Shown piece by piece: positions 14,646-25,200 of a stretch of 31,342 nt of DNA. Below the pieces are notes generated by a model. The model worked only from the letters and a program-made list of their open reading frames with translations, searched no databases and was not told the origin of the DNA. The stretch's first letter is position 1; each line of letters begins with the position of its first letter. Source of the DNA: a virus. The stretch is from positions 1 to 31,342 of IMG/VR virus record IMGVR_UViG_3300027734_000218. One strand, 5' to 3'. The position numbers and the translations under genes were made by a program.

Positions 14646-17632
14646 TAAATGGTACTACAATTTATACTAATGTTTATTCCTGAATTTAAAGACAATGTTT
14701 CTTTAATATTTCTTTCAGTACAAGTTAGACTTGTTATTGTTAACATATTACCATTTAGGTAATAAGTGTACCCATATTTGTACAATTCAGGTAGATATTG
14801 GATAAGGGCATTTCTCCAAGCTCTATTTGTCGGTACGTCAGTTAATCCATATCCAGTATAAAATGGTTCTTGTATAATAACATCCCCACCAATTGTTAAA
14901 TTAACATACCAATTAGACTGTACTGAATTTTGAACACATTGATTTAATGTTAACCCACTTGATGCCAACATACTATTCAATCTATTAGATAAAATACTAC
15001 TAAAATTACTTACCGCAACATCACCGTTTAACCACGGATAAATGTTAAAGTCTGTATATTCTGTTGCACAGGTATAATCAAAAATATTTGAGATTATATA
15101 ACATGGGTCAACAGGTACAGGTATGAATTGACATCCTCTTTGTCTTCTATAAACAAATTTTTGTTTATGTAAAACTGAATTCTCCATCTTAACACCCGTA
15201 TTCCAAATTGTTGTTGCAGGAATCATTTGTTCCGCCAACTTCATCCAATAAGGACCTATACCATTTACATAATCAATTAGTTTTTGATAAGTGTATTTGT
15301 TATTTGGTATCCCCATTTTTTCTTCAGACTCAATATATTTCCACCAAATAGATTGTAATGTCGGATATCCTCCTGTTTTACCATCTGTGATGTATTGTCT
15401 GTTTCTAACATTAATCATATTCTGCCAAAATGTTTGGGAGAATTCAAAAAATGTTTTTTTCTTTGGCTCGGGATTAACGTATGTCCAATCCACTCCACCA
15501 GGTACAGGATATCCCACAGTTAAACCTGACTCAGGAAACGGATAATCATATCTTCTTGATTCATCCCAAACGTCATATACAAGACCTTGTGCAGGATTCA
15601 AGAATAAATCAACGTTCTTAACGTTTAGAACTAACTTTTCATTATCAACATAATAGTAAGCGTTGTAATCAGCGTTTATTGAAACTCTGATTCTATTATC
15701 ACTCGCTAACCATGATTTGTTATTATCAACAACTTGAGTTAATTTAAATCCTTCAGTCATGTATGGAAAGTCTCTAAATCTATTTAAATATGGCTGTCCG
15801 TATGAGAATGGTGTAAGTTGGGTTTGAATATTATAGTTTTGACCTGTGTATACATTTCCTGTAATTTGTACTTGGTCAGGGCTTCTATGTTGTGGCGTAA
15901 CCTCATACCATCCCGCACCTAATTGGAAGAAATAATCTTCAGTATTAAGAGGAGCTTTGGGAAATCCTAAATCATCAATTGGGTAATCGACTAACTTAAT
16001 GTTAACATCGGTATATGTCGCAACAGAGGTAAATGCACTATAAAAATAACCTTTAATTTTATATGTTTGTCCTGGCAAATATGCTGGCGTATCTTGAACA
16101 TAAGTACCTCCCGAAATAGATGCCCATTGTACATAAAATTGGTCTAAATTAATTTTTTGGTCAGCAAGATAAATGTGTTCATTAAATTCGACTAATGATT
16201 CTGGCGCCCCAATCAATCTCATCATAAATTCAACAGACCTTCTTGTTCCTTTAGATTTGAATAGGTATGCCGCATTTAAAATCAAATTTCTATAAAACGC
16301 GTAATTTAATTCTGTTGGTGTTAAAGCTCTCGCATAACCAGGATAAGTTGGTGTATTTGTATTTCCAAAAACAGAACTTAAAAAGTCTTCATTTGTTATT
16401 GGTGAAAAATTTGAAGAATACCCTAACGTTCTTGCAAGGTTAACTAACAATTCAGATGGAATATCATTTTCAGGATTATAATTAACTGAATTCATGTAAG
16501 CTAACGCATCGATGAATTGTTTTACTTGGTCAAAACTTCTACCATATATTTGAAATATTTTTTCAACCTTTTGTCCTCTTGTGTCAAATTCTTTTAATGA
16601 ATCAGAAGTTAAAAATCTTGATATTAGATTTGTTTTAAATGAATCTAAATTCTTACCTATCTCCTCTAATTTACTTAAATAATCATCAAACAAAAAAGAC
16701 CTAATATCTAAATTCCAATTACCGTCTAACGGCCAAGTAACTTGTTGATAGTCGGTATAAAATTGTCCGTCCTCATTTTGTTGAGGTACTTGGAATATGG
16801 CAGTGTAAGGAGGTCTTATTAAACGATTTAATAAGAATTTTTCAACCTCGTCAAAGTTTTCCGCAAATATCTTATCTGTAATAAAATCGTTTGGTCTTAT
16901 TTGGTATTGTTGGTTAATTGTAGACGCTGTAGTTCCAAATGGTGCTCCTGATACATAGAATTGAATATAACCCGATGTTAGGGTGTCTGATGGGCTAAAT
17001 GACACTACATTGTATATGTTGTCATTAATACTAACGCAATAGTCTAAATAAGTGTTGTATAAATTTCTATATGGTGATTGTAATATTTCACTTGCCGATA
17101 AGTTTGTTGACGCACTTATAGAGTAATCAATTCCAAACGGGTTGTTAATTCTATCAACATAAACTTTAAAATATGTTTCATCTGTTGTTGAGTCGTATTG
17201 AATATCAACCGCAGTTGGACCTGTTGTAAAATCTAAGTTGGTGTACATTATATCCAAAGACGCAGGAAATTGATGAATAATATGTGTTACAGATACTTGA
17301 AATCTTTTACTTAATGACCCATACATTGAGAAATTAAGAACTTGAGAAACATCGTAGTTTGGATACACTCTAAACTGAGTTGCCATGATTCTACGGCTTT
17401 CAGTTAAGTCTTCAATGTTCAACGAATCTAAACTAATAGGTTCTGAAAACGCCCCAACATTAAAAGTTCTATTAACCTTCTCAACAACTGATGTTGTAAA
17501 CTCAAAGTTACCTTGCGTAAGTCCGCCACCCTCAACTGTTTGTAATCCTACAATGTTGTCAGAAAAGGTTGCTGCTCCACTACCAGGTCTTGGAGGGTAA
17601 AAGTATTTCGTAGTCTTTTGCGTTATCGCCAT
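14645..17632 (-). CDS. Tail/baseplate structural protein, gpI-like region
   Basis: This 995-residue protein starts at ATG 17632, overlapping the upstream TAA by 1 nt. Residues about 340-385 (helical, GQKVEKIFQIYGRSFDQVKQ) and about 444-482 (YRNLILNAAYLFKSKGTRRS followed by VEFMMRLIGAPESL) resemble the helical region and the KGT signature of phage tail protein gpI-like baseplate proteins. Near residue 820, IPATTIWNTG is followed by a basic RRQRGC segment. Residues about 860-995 form a distinct C-terminal domain shared with the SprB-repeat protein encoded next (PFYTGYGL, then W-x-N). By position and motif it could be the baseplate wedge component between the gp6-like ring and the fibres (gpI/gp7 role). 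That assignment is inference; the structural role itself is more secure. Confidence 0.72.
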   Translation of the reverse strand: MAITQKTTKYFYPPRPGSGAATFSDNIVGLQTVEGGGLTQGNFEFTTSVVEKVNRTFNVGAFSEPISLDSLNIEDLTESRRIMATQFRVYPNYDVSQVLNFSMYGSLSKRFQVSVTHIIHQFPASLDIMYTNLDFTTGPTAVDIQYDSTTDETYFKVYVDRINNPFGIDYSISASTNLSASEILQSPYRNLYNTYLDYCVSINDNIYNVVSFSPSDTLTSGYIQFYVSGAPFGTTASTINQQYQIRPNDFITDKIFAENFDEVEKFLLNRLIRPPYTAIFQVPQQNEDGQFYTDYQQVTWPLDGNWNLDIRSFLFDDYLSKLEEIGKNLDSFKTNLISRFLTSDSLKEFDTRGQKVEKIFQIYGRSFDQVKQFIDALAYMNSVNYNPENDIPSELLVNLARTLGYSSNFSPITNEDFLSSVFGNTNTPTYPGYARALTPTELNYAFYRNLILNAAYLFKSKGTRRSVEFMMRLIGAPESLVEFNEHIYLADQKINLDQFYVQWASISGGTYVQDTPAYLPGQTYKIKGYFYSAFTSVATYTDVNIKLVDYPIDDLGFPKAPLNTEDYFFQLGAGWYEVTPQHRSPDQVQITGNVYTGQNYNIQTQLTPFSYGQPYLNRFRDFPYMTEGFKLTQVVDNNKSWLASDNRIRVSINADYNAYYYVDNEKLVLNVKNVDLFLNPAQGLVYDVWDESRRYDYPFPESGLTVGYPVPGGVDWTYVNPEPKKKTFFEFSQTFWQNMINVRNRQYITDGKTGGYPTLQSIWWKYIESEEKMGIPNNKYTYQKLIDYVNGIGPYWMKLAEQMIPATTIWNTGVKMENSVLHKQKFVYRRQRGCQFIPVPVDPCYIISNIFDYTCATEYTDFNIYPWLNGDVAVSNFSSILSNRLNSMLASSGLTLNQCVQNSVQSNWYVNLTIGGDVIIQEPFYTGYGLTDVPTNRAWRNALIQYLPELYKYGYTYYLNGNMLTITSLTCTERNIKETLSLNSGINISINCSTI

Positions 17633-18540
17633 TAGCTAGTTATGTTTGTAAAGTTTTTACTGAAATCAATATTATCGTTTCTATTCTGTCTAACCTCATA
17701 TAACAATGCGTTAAATTGGTCTCTAATCTCATACAAGTTGTATTGTCTGTAGATATTGTTTTGACTGTCATAGATTGTATAGATACCATCATCAATAGAT
17801 TTAGTTTGATTACCGTAAAGGGCAATTGCAAGAGATGAAATATCGTATTCTACCATTTCGACTTCCAAACTAATTGGGTTGAAGAAAGTATTGGTAATAA
17901 TAATATCTTGGTCAGGCTGTCCAATATATGGAGTAGCGTTTGGTTTGTTTGTTGGTGAAGATGACGGTGATAGTGTTAGGAAAATAAGGTTTGAGTCTCC
18001 ATCAACGTATCTATATCTGATAGACTTTTGAGAAGTATTAACTTCGTTTGTAACAACTGGTTCACAATAAAAACTTGAAGTAACAACTCTAAAGAAGTTA
18101 GGTATTTTTGAACCATCGTTATTTAGATATTCAATTCTAAATCCAACAAGTCCTTGGGGAACAAATTTGTTTTGATATTGTGTTGGAACATTACTTATGT
18201 CAATCACAAGTCCTTTAACATTTGGTAATGCACTTAGAACACCGCAATCCGTAATAACTGTTCTTATTTGGGCTGGTCTTAAATAAAGAGTATAGATACC
18301 TAATGCGTTGAATTGGTTTGCAGGTAATGTTAAGTTATATAATCCACCTAAAACCTCAACCCCCGCGTTTCCACCTGTTTCAGTATTAGCAAAGTAAGGT
18401 TTAAGTATAGTAGGTGCATCCAACTTCGTTAGCACGAATTGGTCTGTCACATCCCTTGTTGGAGTGTAGTTCATGATTATCTCAACATCTTGTGGTGAAA
18501 CATCACTGGGTCTTATTGTACCGTATGAGCCTATTGCCAT
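17632..18540 (-). CDS. Hypothetical structural protein (302 aa)
   Basis: The protein begins MAIGSYGTIRPSDVSPQDVE and has no membrane segment or signal peptide. It is a mixed-composition protein with beta-rich stretches (YNLTLPANQF, GIYTLYLRPAQIRTVI) and a C-terminal helical part (YNLYEIRDQFNALLYEVRQN). I do not recognise a family. It starts just downstream of a 19-nt element that is identical to the one before the 1593-aa gene, and its stop overlaps the start of the 995-aa tail gene. It may therefore head a co-transcribed block of tail genes. A baseplate or tail assembly role is inferred only from context. Confidence 0.75.
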   Translation of the reverse strand: MAIGSYGTIRPSDVSPQDVEIIMNYTPTRDVTDQFVLTKLDAPTILKPYFANTETGGNAGVEVLGGLYNLTLPANQFNALGIYTLYLRPAQIRTVITDCGVLSALPNVKGLVIDISNVPTQYQNKFVPQGLVGFRIEYLNNDGSKIPNFFRVVTSSFYCEPVVTNEVNTSQKSIRYRYVDGDSNLIFLTLSPSSSPTNKPNATPYIGQPDQDIIITNTFFNPISLEVEMVEYDISSLAIALYGNQTKSIDDGIYTIYDSQNNIYRQYNLYEIRDQFNALLYEVRQNRNDNIDFSKNFTNITS

Positions 18541-18550
18541 GTTCTCTTAT

Positions 18551-18569
18551 TTAATTTATAAATAGTTTA
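18551..18569 (-). promoter_or_regulatory. Candidate late promoter/leader element, copy 2
   Basis: This is the same 19-nt sequence as before the 1593-aa gene, here 10 nt before the ATG of the 302-aa gene, in one of the few intergenic gaps of the cluster (18541-18583). The matching spacing argues for a functional signal rather than chance. Confidence 0.5.
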
Positions 18570-18583
18570 GTTCTTTTTTTCAA

Positions 18584-19675
18584 TTAAGTTCTTTTCTTAT
18601 TCTCGACATTAAAAAATCCGTAACCGTAATTAATCATGTCTCCTAAGTTATCAACCTCACCTAATCTTAGTACTCTTTCATAAGCACTGTTCTTTCCTCT
18701 TTCAACAAATACATCCGTTTGTACTTGAGCTTGGTCCACAACTTTCAATAAAACCTCATCTTTTGTTATTGGACTTGCTTGTAAATTATTCTCAGTTAAT
18801 CCTGATGATTGTTGAAAAAATATTGTAGTTCCGTCACTGTAGTCATAATAGTTGACTTCTGTAATAGTGTAAGCAGTATACACCGAATTGATATCAGAAA
18901 TTGCTCCCCATATTTGCCCGTTCGCAATTACAGGAACTCCGACTTGGAATTTTGGTGAACCGTATTGTGCTAATTCATTTATTCTCGACTTAGTTAATCC
19001 CGATACTGTAAATGGTATTGTAACATAATTGTTAGAGGTTTGTGCCGAAACAACGTTAACCGCATCCCCTGAAAATATGTAATCATAAGACACTGGTGTT
19101 CCAATCCAATTTCCTGAAGAAGGAGTGAAGTAAGCAGTTCCTTTAGGATTATAAATTGTTGGGTTAGTGAATGGTGTTTTAATTGTTTTTGACACTCTTG
19201 TTACTCCCCATGGATTAGTTTGTTCCATAGTGATAGTATACTCATTGCTAGCGGAAGCGTATGTGTGTCTTATTGAAGTGGGTGTATATCCTGTAATAAT
19301 TTCTTTTGGTGTACCATCACCCCAATCTATTCTATATGCCGATAAATCCAAAAACTTTTGAAATTGGTTTGAGGTGTTATATACGTTATAAACATAAGGG
19401 TTAGTAGTAGTTGAAGAAAATATGAAATTCACAACCACGTCTTTTTGTAATACTGCGCCATCAAATGGGCTATAGTAACCAGCATCTACTGCTGTTTGTC
19501 TCAATAGAATTGGTACCGTTAAGTTAGTTAATAATGAAGTACCATAAGGACCTGAGCTAACAACCGCAGTCATTGCCGAATAAACGCCCACAGGTGTCCC
19601 ATTGTAATTAACAATAGATAAATCTCTTTTTACGTTTTCTGGTGATACCGTTATTTTATATAAATCTTGCGCCAT
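18584..19675 (-). CDS. Tail structural protein with PKD-like module (363 aa)
   Basis: Residues about 110-165 read as a PKD-like Ig-fold module: YRIDWGDGTP at 114-123, then HTYA at 137-140 and EYTITM. This is the WGDG...H.Y....Y.V signature known from PKD domains in surface proteins. The N-terminal 100 residues and the C-terminal half (ending in a Lys/Arg-rich NVENKKRT) are not recognised. The ATG overlaps the upstream TAA by 1 nt, so translation is probably coupled. PKD modules usually mediate protein-protein or protein-carbohydrate contact, so a tail decoration or fibre-connector role is plausible, but this is inference. Confidence 0.74.
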   Translation of the reverse strand: MAQDLYKITVSPENVKRDLSIVNYNGTPVGVYSAMTAVVSSGPYGTSLLTNLTVPILLRQTAVDAGYYSPFDGAVLQKDVVVNFIFSSTTTNPYVYNVYNTSNQFQKFLDLSAYRIDWGDGTPKEIITGYTPTSIRHTYASASNEYTITMEQTNPWGVTRVSKTIKTPFTNPTIYNPKGTAYFTPSSGNWIGTPVSYDYIFSGDAVNVVSAQTSNNYVTIPFTVSGLTKSRINELAQYGSPKFQVGVPVIANGQIWGAISDINSVYTAYTITEVNYYDYSDGTTIFFQQSSGLTENNLQASPITKDEVLLKVVDQAQVQTDVFVERGKNSAYERVLRLGEVDNLGDMINYGYGFFNVENKKRT

Positions 19676-20499
19676 TATTGTGGTGGATTAACATATTCGT
19701 ACCATTTTATGGGTATATTTGTTCCCATCCTTTGACCATAAGTATTAAACACTTGATAGGTTTGTGTTGGGTAATCCAACTTAACCGTGTAGTAGAAATA
19801 CTGAGTACTATCAAAAGCATATTTGTTATCGGGTAAATAAACTTGAGGTCCGTTTGTTTGGTCTGAAGGATTGGTTCCTCTACCCGTCATCATTTTAGTA
19901 AACTTACCTGTCTTGGCGTTATAGAATTTAGCGCTCATATAAAAAGTACTAACATCTAAAAAAGTTCTTTTCTTCAACCAATAAATGAAAAACCCTTCTT
20001 TATCTCCAACATAGTCTAACACAAACTTTGGTTTCTTAATATTAACCAATGTTCTTTGCATTTGAGTTTCCATTGTTAACCCTTGTTGGGTTGGTAAAAT
20101 TATTGTCAAATAATTTGTTTGAGCTTTCTCATCAGGTGTGTCATAAAAATCCAATTTAAAAAATGAATTACTAAAATTGTTTTCGTAGTAATACACTTCT
20201 TGTGGTGTAAATCCTTCTCCTAAATAATTAATTCTCCAATTATTAATATCGTTTAATGAACCTCCAGAATAAAAATAAAACTCATAATTAATCTCCGTAT
20301 TATTGGTTGTACCAGTTGCAGGTAAATGGTCAAATCTTGAAACTTCAAAATCTCTACCCACACCAATTACCTCAGTAATGATGTCTTGCTCATATTCCTC
20401 AATAGCCATGTCCAAACCTAAATAATCCCATTGAAGTTCAACAGGTATATTGATTTGTTTGTTGGTTAGCTCGTCTTGTCTTATTACTACTTTATTCAC
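19675..20499 (-). CDS. Hypothetical structural protein (about 274 aa)
   Basis: No ATG fits the beginning of this frame. I chose GTG 20499 (MNKVVIRQDELTNKQINIPV), which overlaps the upstream stop by 8 nt, the same overlap seen at the previous junction. A TTG at 20508 would add three residues. The protein is rich in Tyr, Phe and Asn (INYEFYFYSGGSLNDINNW, GFFIYWLKKRTF) and appears to be a soluble mixed alpha/beta protein without signal peptide or transmembrane segment. I do not recognise the family. It is sandwiched between tail genes with overlapping ends, suggesting a minor baseplate or tail component. Confidence 0.68.
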   Translation of the reverse strand: MNKVVIRQDELTNKQINIPVELQWDYLGLDMAIEEYEQDIITEVIGVGRDFEVSRFDHLPATGTTNNTEINYEFYFYSGGSLNDINNWRINYLGEGFTPQEVYYYENNFSNSFFKLDFYDTPDEKAQTNYLTIILPTQQGLTMETQMQRTLVNIKKPKFVLDYVGDKEGFFIYWLKKRTFLDVSTFYMSAKFYNAKTGKFTKMMTGRGTNPSDQTNGPQVYLPDNKYAFDSTQYFYYTVKLDYPTQTYQVFNTYGQRMGTNIPIKWYEYVNPPQ

Positions 20500-22207
20500 A
20501 ATTATCAATTAATGGTTTGAATGAAAAATCAAATCCTGTTAGATTATCATTATAGTTTATACCTTCAGGTATCAGTCTAAAGTTAATATCTGCGTAAGGA
20601 TAATGTGCCGTGTTTATATACGGATAATCTACACCTCTACCAAAATTATCTTTAAACCCATAAGTATATAGGTCTCTCCATCTAAATTGTTGGTCTGTCA
20701 TTGAGTAGAACGACCACTCAGGCACTTGGTCTATAAAAGCAACTCCTCCAGTTTCAACATAATCTGAGAATACTTTGATAGTCATTTTATTATGTGGTTT
20801 GTAATAATATCCTGGCGCGTTAGTTGTGGCAACGGTTGTTGTTTGAAACACCGTTTGATTGAACTTTAGCTTGTGGTAGTATGGTGATACAACTCTCTCA
20901 ACTTGCTCATAATCATTCCACTCACAAAAATCACCATCCATAATGTCTCCCTTCTGTAAGTCGAGATTATAATAGAATGTTTTAGTTTCTCCATTTGTTA
21001 AAGTGTAAGCCGAAACGGGTATGTTTGTGTTAGATTTCTGATTACTTAAATTCCACCATGGATTTGTTGTTTTTGATAAATTAAATTCCCATCCTTGTTT
21101 TAATCCAACACCGTTTTGTGGGCTATTGAAATATCCCGAGTAACCTTTATTTACTATTGTAAAATATATTTCACTAATAGGTCTTTTTTGATTGTCTTTT
21201 AATCCCGCAAAATCCAAATCATAATTTGATGTGGCGTTGTAAGTATTACTACTTGTCTTTTGAGAGATTCTTGTAAGATTGTTTGGTGTAATTGAACTAT
21301 ACTCTAACTTTCTTTCTTCGTTAAATACATTTTTTTCAAATCCTGCTTTAACCATGTCGATATCAGTCAAGTTTGTTAAAACTTTATTCTGTTTTACATA
21401 ATATTTTGACGTAGTCTCAGTTAAATTATCAGGGTTAATTACTCGTCTGAATGTACCAATCGTATTATTACTAAATGTTGTACCTGTGTATCCTATATTC
21501 AAGACGTTAAACACGTATTCGTCACTACCAAATAATCCATTACCAATAGAATAAACTTGGAATATATTTGAATTTCTATACGTCAGTGATAACTCAACAT
21601 ACTCACCTTCAGTTAATCCGTGTGGGGCAATACAGTTAAACGCAATTAAACCATTTCCATTATTTGTTGAATTTAAAATAGAAAATGGTATTCCTTGACT
21701 CGCTTTCCAATTAACCGCATTTGTACTTGTTGAATAATACGTTAATTCTTTATCGTAATTATTTTCGTAAGGATATGTTAAGTAATATGTCCAATTGTAA
21801 GTGTACGCACTTTTTGATTTGTAAACAAAGTGTTGGTCTGAAACATCTGGTCTAAAAAAATCAAACTCATAGTATTGTGGGAACCCAGGCCATTTACCTC
21901 CTCCACCATTTTGAGAACTTGATTTTGAATTCTCAGGACTTGTGTAGTAAAGATTGTATTGAAATGGTAAGTACCCTGTAGTACCTGTATAAGTGTTTGC
22001 ATAAAGATACGTTACTTTAAACGTTGGTCTAAAGATTGTACACCTTTGTCTTTCATCATCATATACTTGAGCAAGACTAATTGTGGTACTCCTATCATAC
22101 TCGGTTATTTGCTGACTTTGCTCTTCAAGAGTTATGTCTATTTCTTCATCAACCGATGGAGCTCCCTTATACCTTAAATTACTTGGAACTATTGTATACT
22201 TACTCAT
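20492..22207 (-). CDS. Hypothetical tail structural protein (571 aa)
   Basis: ATG 22207 overlaps the stop of the 1593-aa gene by 8 nt. Residues about 188-240 (APHGLTEGEYVELSL, then IFQVYSIGNG and EYVFNVLNIG) resemble the small HGL-x-x-G beta module repeatedly found in phage tail and fibre proteins. The rest is aromatic- and Asn-rich (WGFNLS-type segments, YNWTYYLTYPYENNY), typical of baseplate and tail-tip beta structures. The C-terminal part includes SFYSMTDQQFRWRDLYTYGF. No catalytic motif was found. Location directly after the large baseplate-region protein suggests a structural partner of it; the exact role is unknown. Confidence 0.74.
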   Translation of the reverse strand: MSKYTIVPSNLRYKGAPSVDEEIDITLEEQSQQITEYDRSTTISLAQVYDDERQRCTIFRPTFKVTYLYANTYTGTTGYLPFQYNLYYTSPENSKSSSQNGGGGKWPGFPQYYEFDFFRPDVSDQHFVYKSKSAYTYNWTYYLTYPYENNYDKELTYYSTSTNAVNWKASQGIPFSILNSTNNGNGLIAFNCIAPHGLTEGEYVELSLTYRNSNIFQVYSIGNGLFGSDEYVFNVLNIGYTGTTFSNNTIGTFRRVINPDNLTETTSKYYVKQNKVLTNLTDIDMVKAGFEKNVFNEERKLEYSSITPNNLTRISQKTSSNTYNATSNYDLDFAGLKDNQKRPISEIYFTIVNKGYSGYFNSPQNGVGLKQGWEFNLSKTTNPWWNLSNQKSNTNIPVSAYTLTNGETKTFYYNLDLQKGDIMDGDFCEWNDYEQVERVVSPYYHKLKFNQTVFQTTTVATTNAPGYYYKPHNKMTIKVFSDYVETGGVAFIDQVPEWSFYSMTDQQFRWRDLYTYGFKDNFGRGVDYPYINTAHYPYADINFRLIPEGINYNDNLTGFDFSFKPLIDNCE

Positions 22208-25200
22208 CTATTGAATATTTTGTTTTAAATCTATCTAACGCAGATTGTCCTTTAACCACACCAAAATAAAATTGGAATGGTGCTCCGACTAAAAATCTTG
22301 TTGATTTTTGTGGTGTTGAAATATATCGTCCTCCCACGGTTGGGTAATTTGTTACATCACCATCCACACTATATATGTATCCTCTTGCAGTTAAGTCATT
22401 TGCCGTTGAGGTTCCGTTTAAATAATATTTAGTATTAGTCGCAGCTCTATCTAAAGATTGATAGTTATTTTGAATAATATCTGAAGGAGTTGTTGCCCAA
22501 TTATTTTTTTGGTTTCCAAAAATAGTACTACTACCTGGGTCTAATTTCCATTGGTAAAATGGAACTAATTGTGACTTAACACCATAAGCAAATGGGAAAT
22601 AACCATTGTTGTTTGTTCCTCTAAAATCAATTCTACCAGGAGTTAAATAATCTTTAGTTTGAAGGTCTTGAGTTGTAGAAGAGTACCATACCGCCATAAT
22701 TGGGTCCTCGCTTGTACCTAATATTGTTGTAGGGTTTATTGCTCCAGGTCTTATTTCATAATATTCAGGTGAAAAATTAACATTACCTATTTCAGAATTA
22801 ATCGACATTAATTGAGCTAAATCACCATCAATTCTTTTTGATGGCCTGCTAAATAATTGGTCAATAGAATTATCTCCTAATGGAATAATATTCGCTAAAA
22901 ACCCTTCGTCTGTAATTCTAGAAATAACAAATAAATTAACTAAATCTGAAGTATCTCCATAACTAGTTGAGTCAATATTTGGCATTATGTATCCTTTGGT
23001 TGATGGGTCAAAAGTTATTTCAGAATAGAAATAATCTTTCATACCTAAATTAACAATTGTCGTTGGGTATAATAAATTTAAATCATTAACTCCTCCAGGA
23101 TTCCCAGTTCTTTTACCAACAAATTTATTTGATGAATCATTCCATGGACTACTTCTATAGTAGAAATTATTACTATCCATATTAAAGTACGCAACATCAT
23201 CTGCAAAATCAGGATATTCAGGTTTGTTCTTACTATCGTAGTATGTATTAACTTGTAACGGGAATGCATATAACGAACCATTAATCCAATTGTTCATAAA
23301 TGATTGAGATAAAACTCCTCGACATAATCCATAAAAGAACCTAAATCTAAAACCCCATTCTCCAAAATTTCCAAGGTCTTTAAATAAGTCCTTTAAAGGT
23401 CTTCTCATAAACATATAACAACCCCCTTCAACAGCATCCGCGGTTGTACATTGTTGATTAATAGTAAAGTTGTCTCCAAATCCTTGGTAACAATCTAACC
23501 CTACCATACTTTCACAATTAAAGCTTTCTAAAACTTTAATTGAATTTGGTAATCCTTCTAAATCGGGTGTTACTGTTTGAGCCCCTGTTGAGAATGCGTT
23601 AGACGTAATATCTTCCGAGTCAGTATTAATTAAATAAATGCTGAAATTATTATTTTGCTGTAATAATGCAGGATTATATGTAAATGAAGAGCCATCTAAT
23701 CCGTCAGATGACGGTAGTCTATCAGTTCTTAAAACATTTAATGTGTCATTATTGATTAACATTAATGGGTTATTACTAAAAAATGTTTTTGTACTATAAA
23801 AATAGTTGAAAACTATATCGTAATTACTACTAATAAAACTACTTGAAGGGATAGTACACTTCATAATTGCACCTCCAGACAAATCTTCACTATTATCATA
23901 CTTAATACTTGACGCATTTATATAATAAAACCCATTAGCAGATATTGATATAAGTTTTCGTGGAGACGAACCGCTTAATGTTGAACCTATTGGTAATGGA
24001 CTTGTACTTGCATCTAATGAACCATAATATGCGGTATTTGTGGTGGTAAATCCTGTAAAAGATTGACCCGCAACTGCTGACGTTGTTGTGCCAGGTTTAA
24101 AAAAATACGACTGATAGAACATATCAGTTTGATTATACGATTGTACTGATATTGATGAGCTTGTAAGTTTTTGTATTGGTATATTAACTCTTGTTGACGC
24201 AGTTACCGTCCAATTTGTGTCAAATTCAGTTGTTCCAAATAAAGTACCTAAAGAATATTCGTTAACGTATTTTGGAGAATACGGGTCAACACCTCTTTGT
24301 AAAACTAAAATATATTGTTGATTTGCATCAGCAAAGTAGTTGAAAGCATTGAAACTGATTGGCGCTCCGTCAACATACCAAAGCCCACCAACAAATGGTT
24401 TCCATGGAATAGATACCATAGGAGTATTAAGAACGTTACCAAAAGATTGTGTTGTACCTGTATTCCATATTTTAGCGGCATCGGAAACTGTAATTGCGGT
24501 AATTACTTGGTAGTATTCCACATCTGCAGGAAATCTATAGTTAGTTTCTTCAGAACCGTAAGGTAAGTTATACCTAACAGGTGTTACTACGTTTGATAAC
24601 TGTGTTGTCGCGTACGATACGTCAATAGTTGTTGCTCCACTACCGTTATAAGTTTCACCACTAATACCTGTAATAATACCATTAGCGGTTAATGCACTAT
24701 AAAGGTAGTTAGTATCTGTGGTTCCCGTTAAATCAACAAAAGTTAACAAATCTCCAGCAGCAAATTGTTCTTGGCATAATACCGTTATGGTATTATCATA
24801 ATGATATTTTCCTGCGTTTGAATCTTTTGCAAATGTTACTTTAATTTTATTTATATTTGAAAAATAACTATCTCTTTGATTAAAGATATTAATTCTTTCT
24901 CCAATAGGTAAGTCAAATGAGTTAACAAATCTAGGCCCTCCACTTGGAATATCTAGTTGTTGTGAAAAAGGTAATTTATATCTTGATGTATCAGCAATAA
25001 CTGAAGTTAATGCAAGACCTGCAAATGACTGACTAAATAAAGTTGACCAAGTGTCTCCATTATCAGTATCTCCTGAAAAATAACTTGATGCCAATCCGTC
25101 ATAATAACTATCAGGTGATGAAACATAACTCAATACTCCAGAACCAGTGTTGCTTTGTCCCGCATTTCTTGACGTTTTCAAATCCTGAGCACACTCACAA

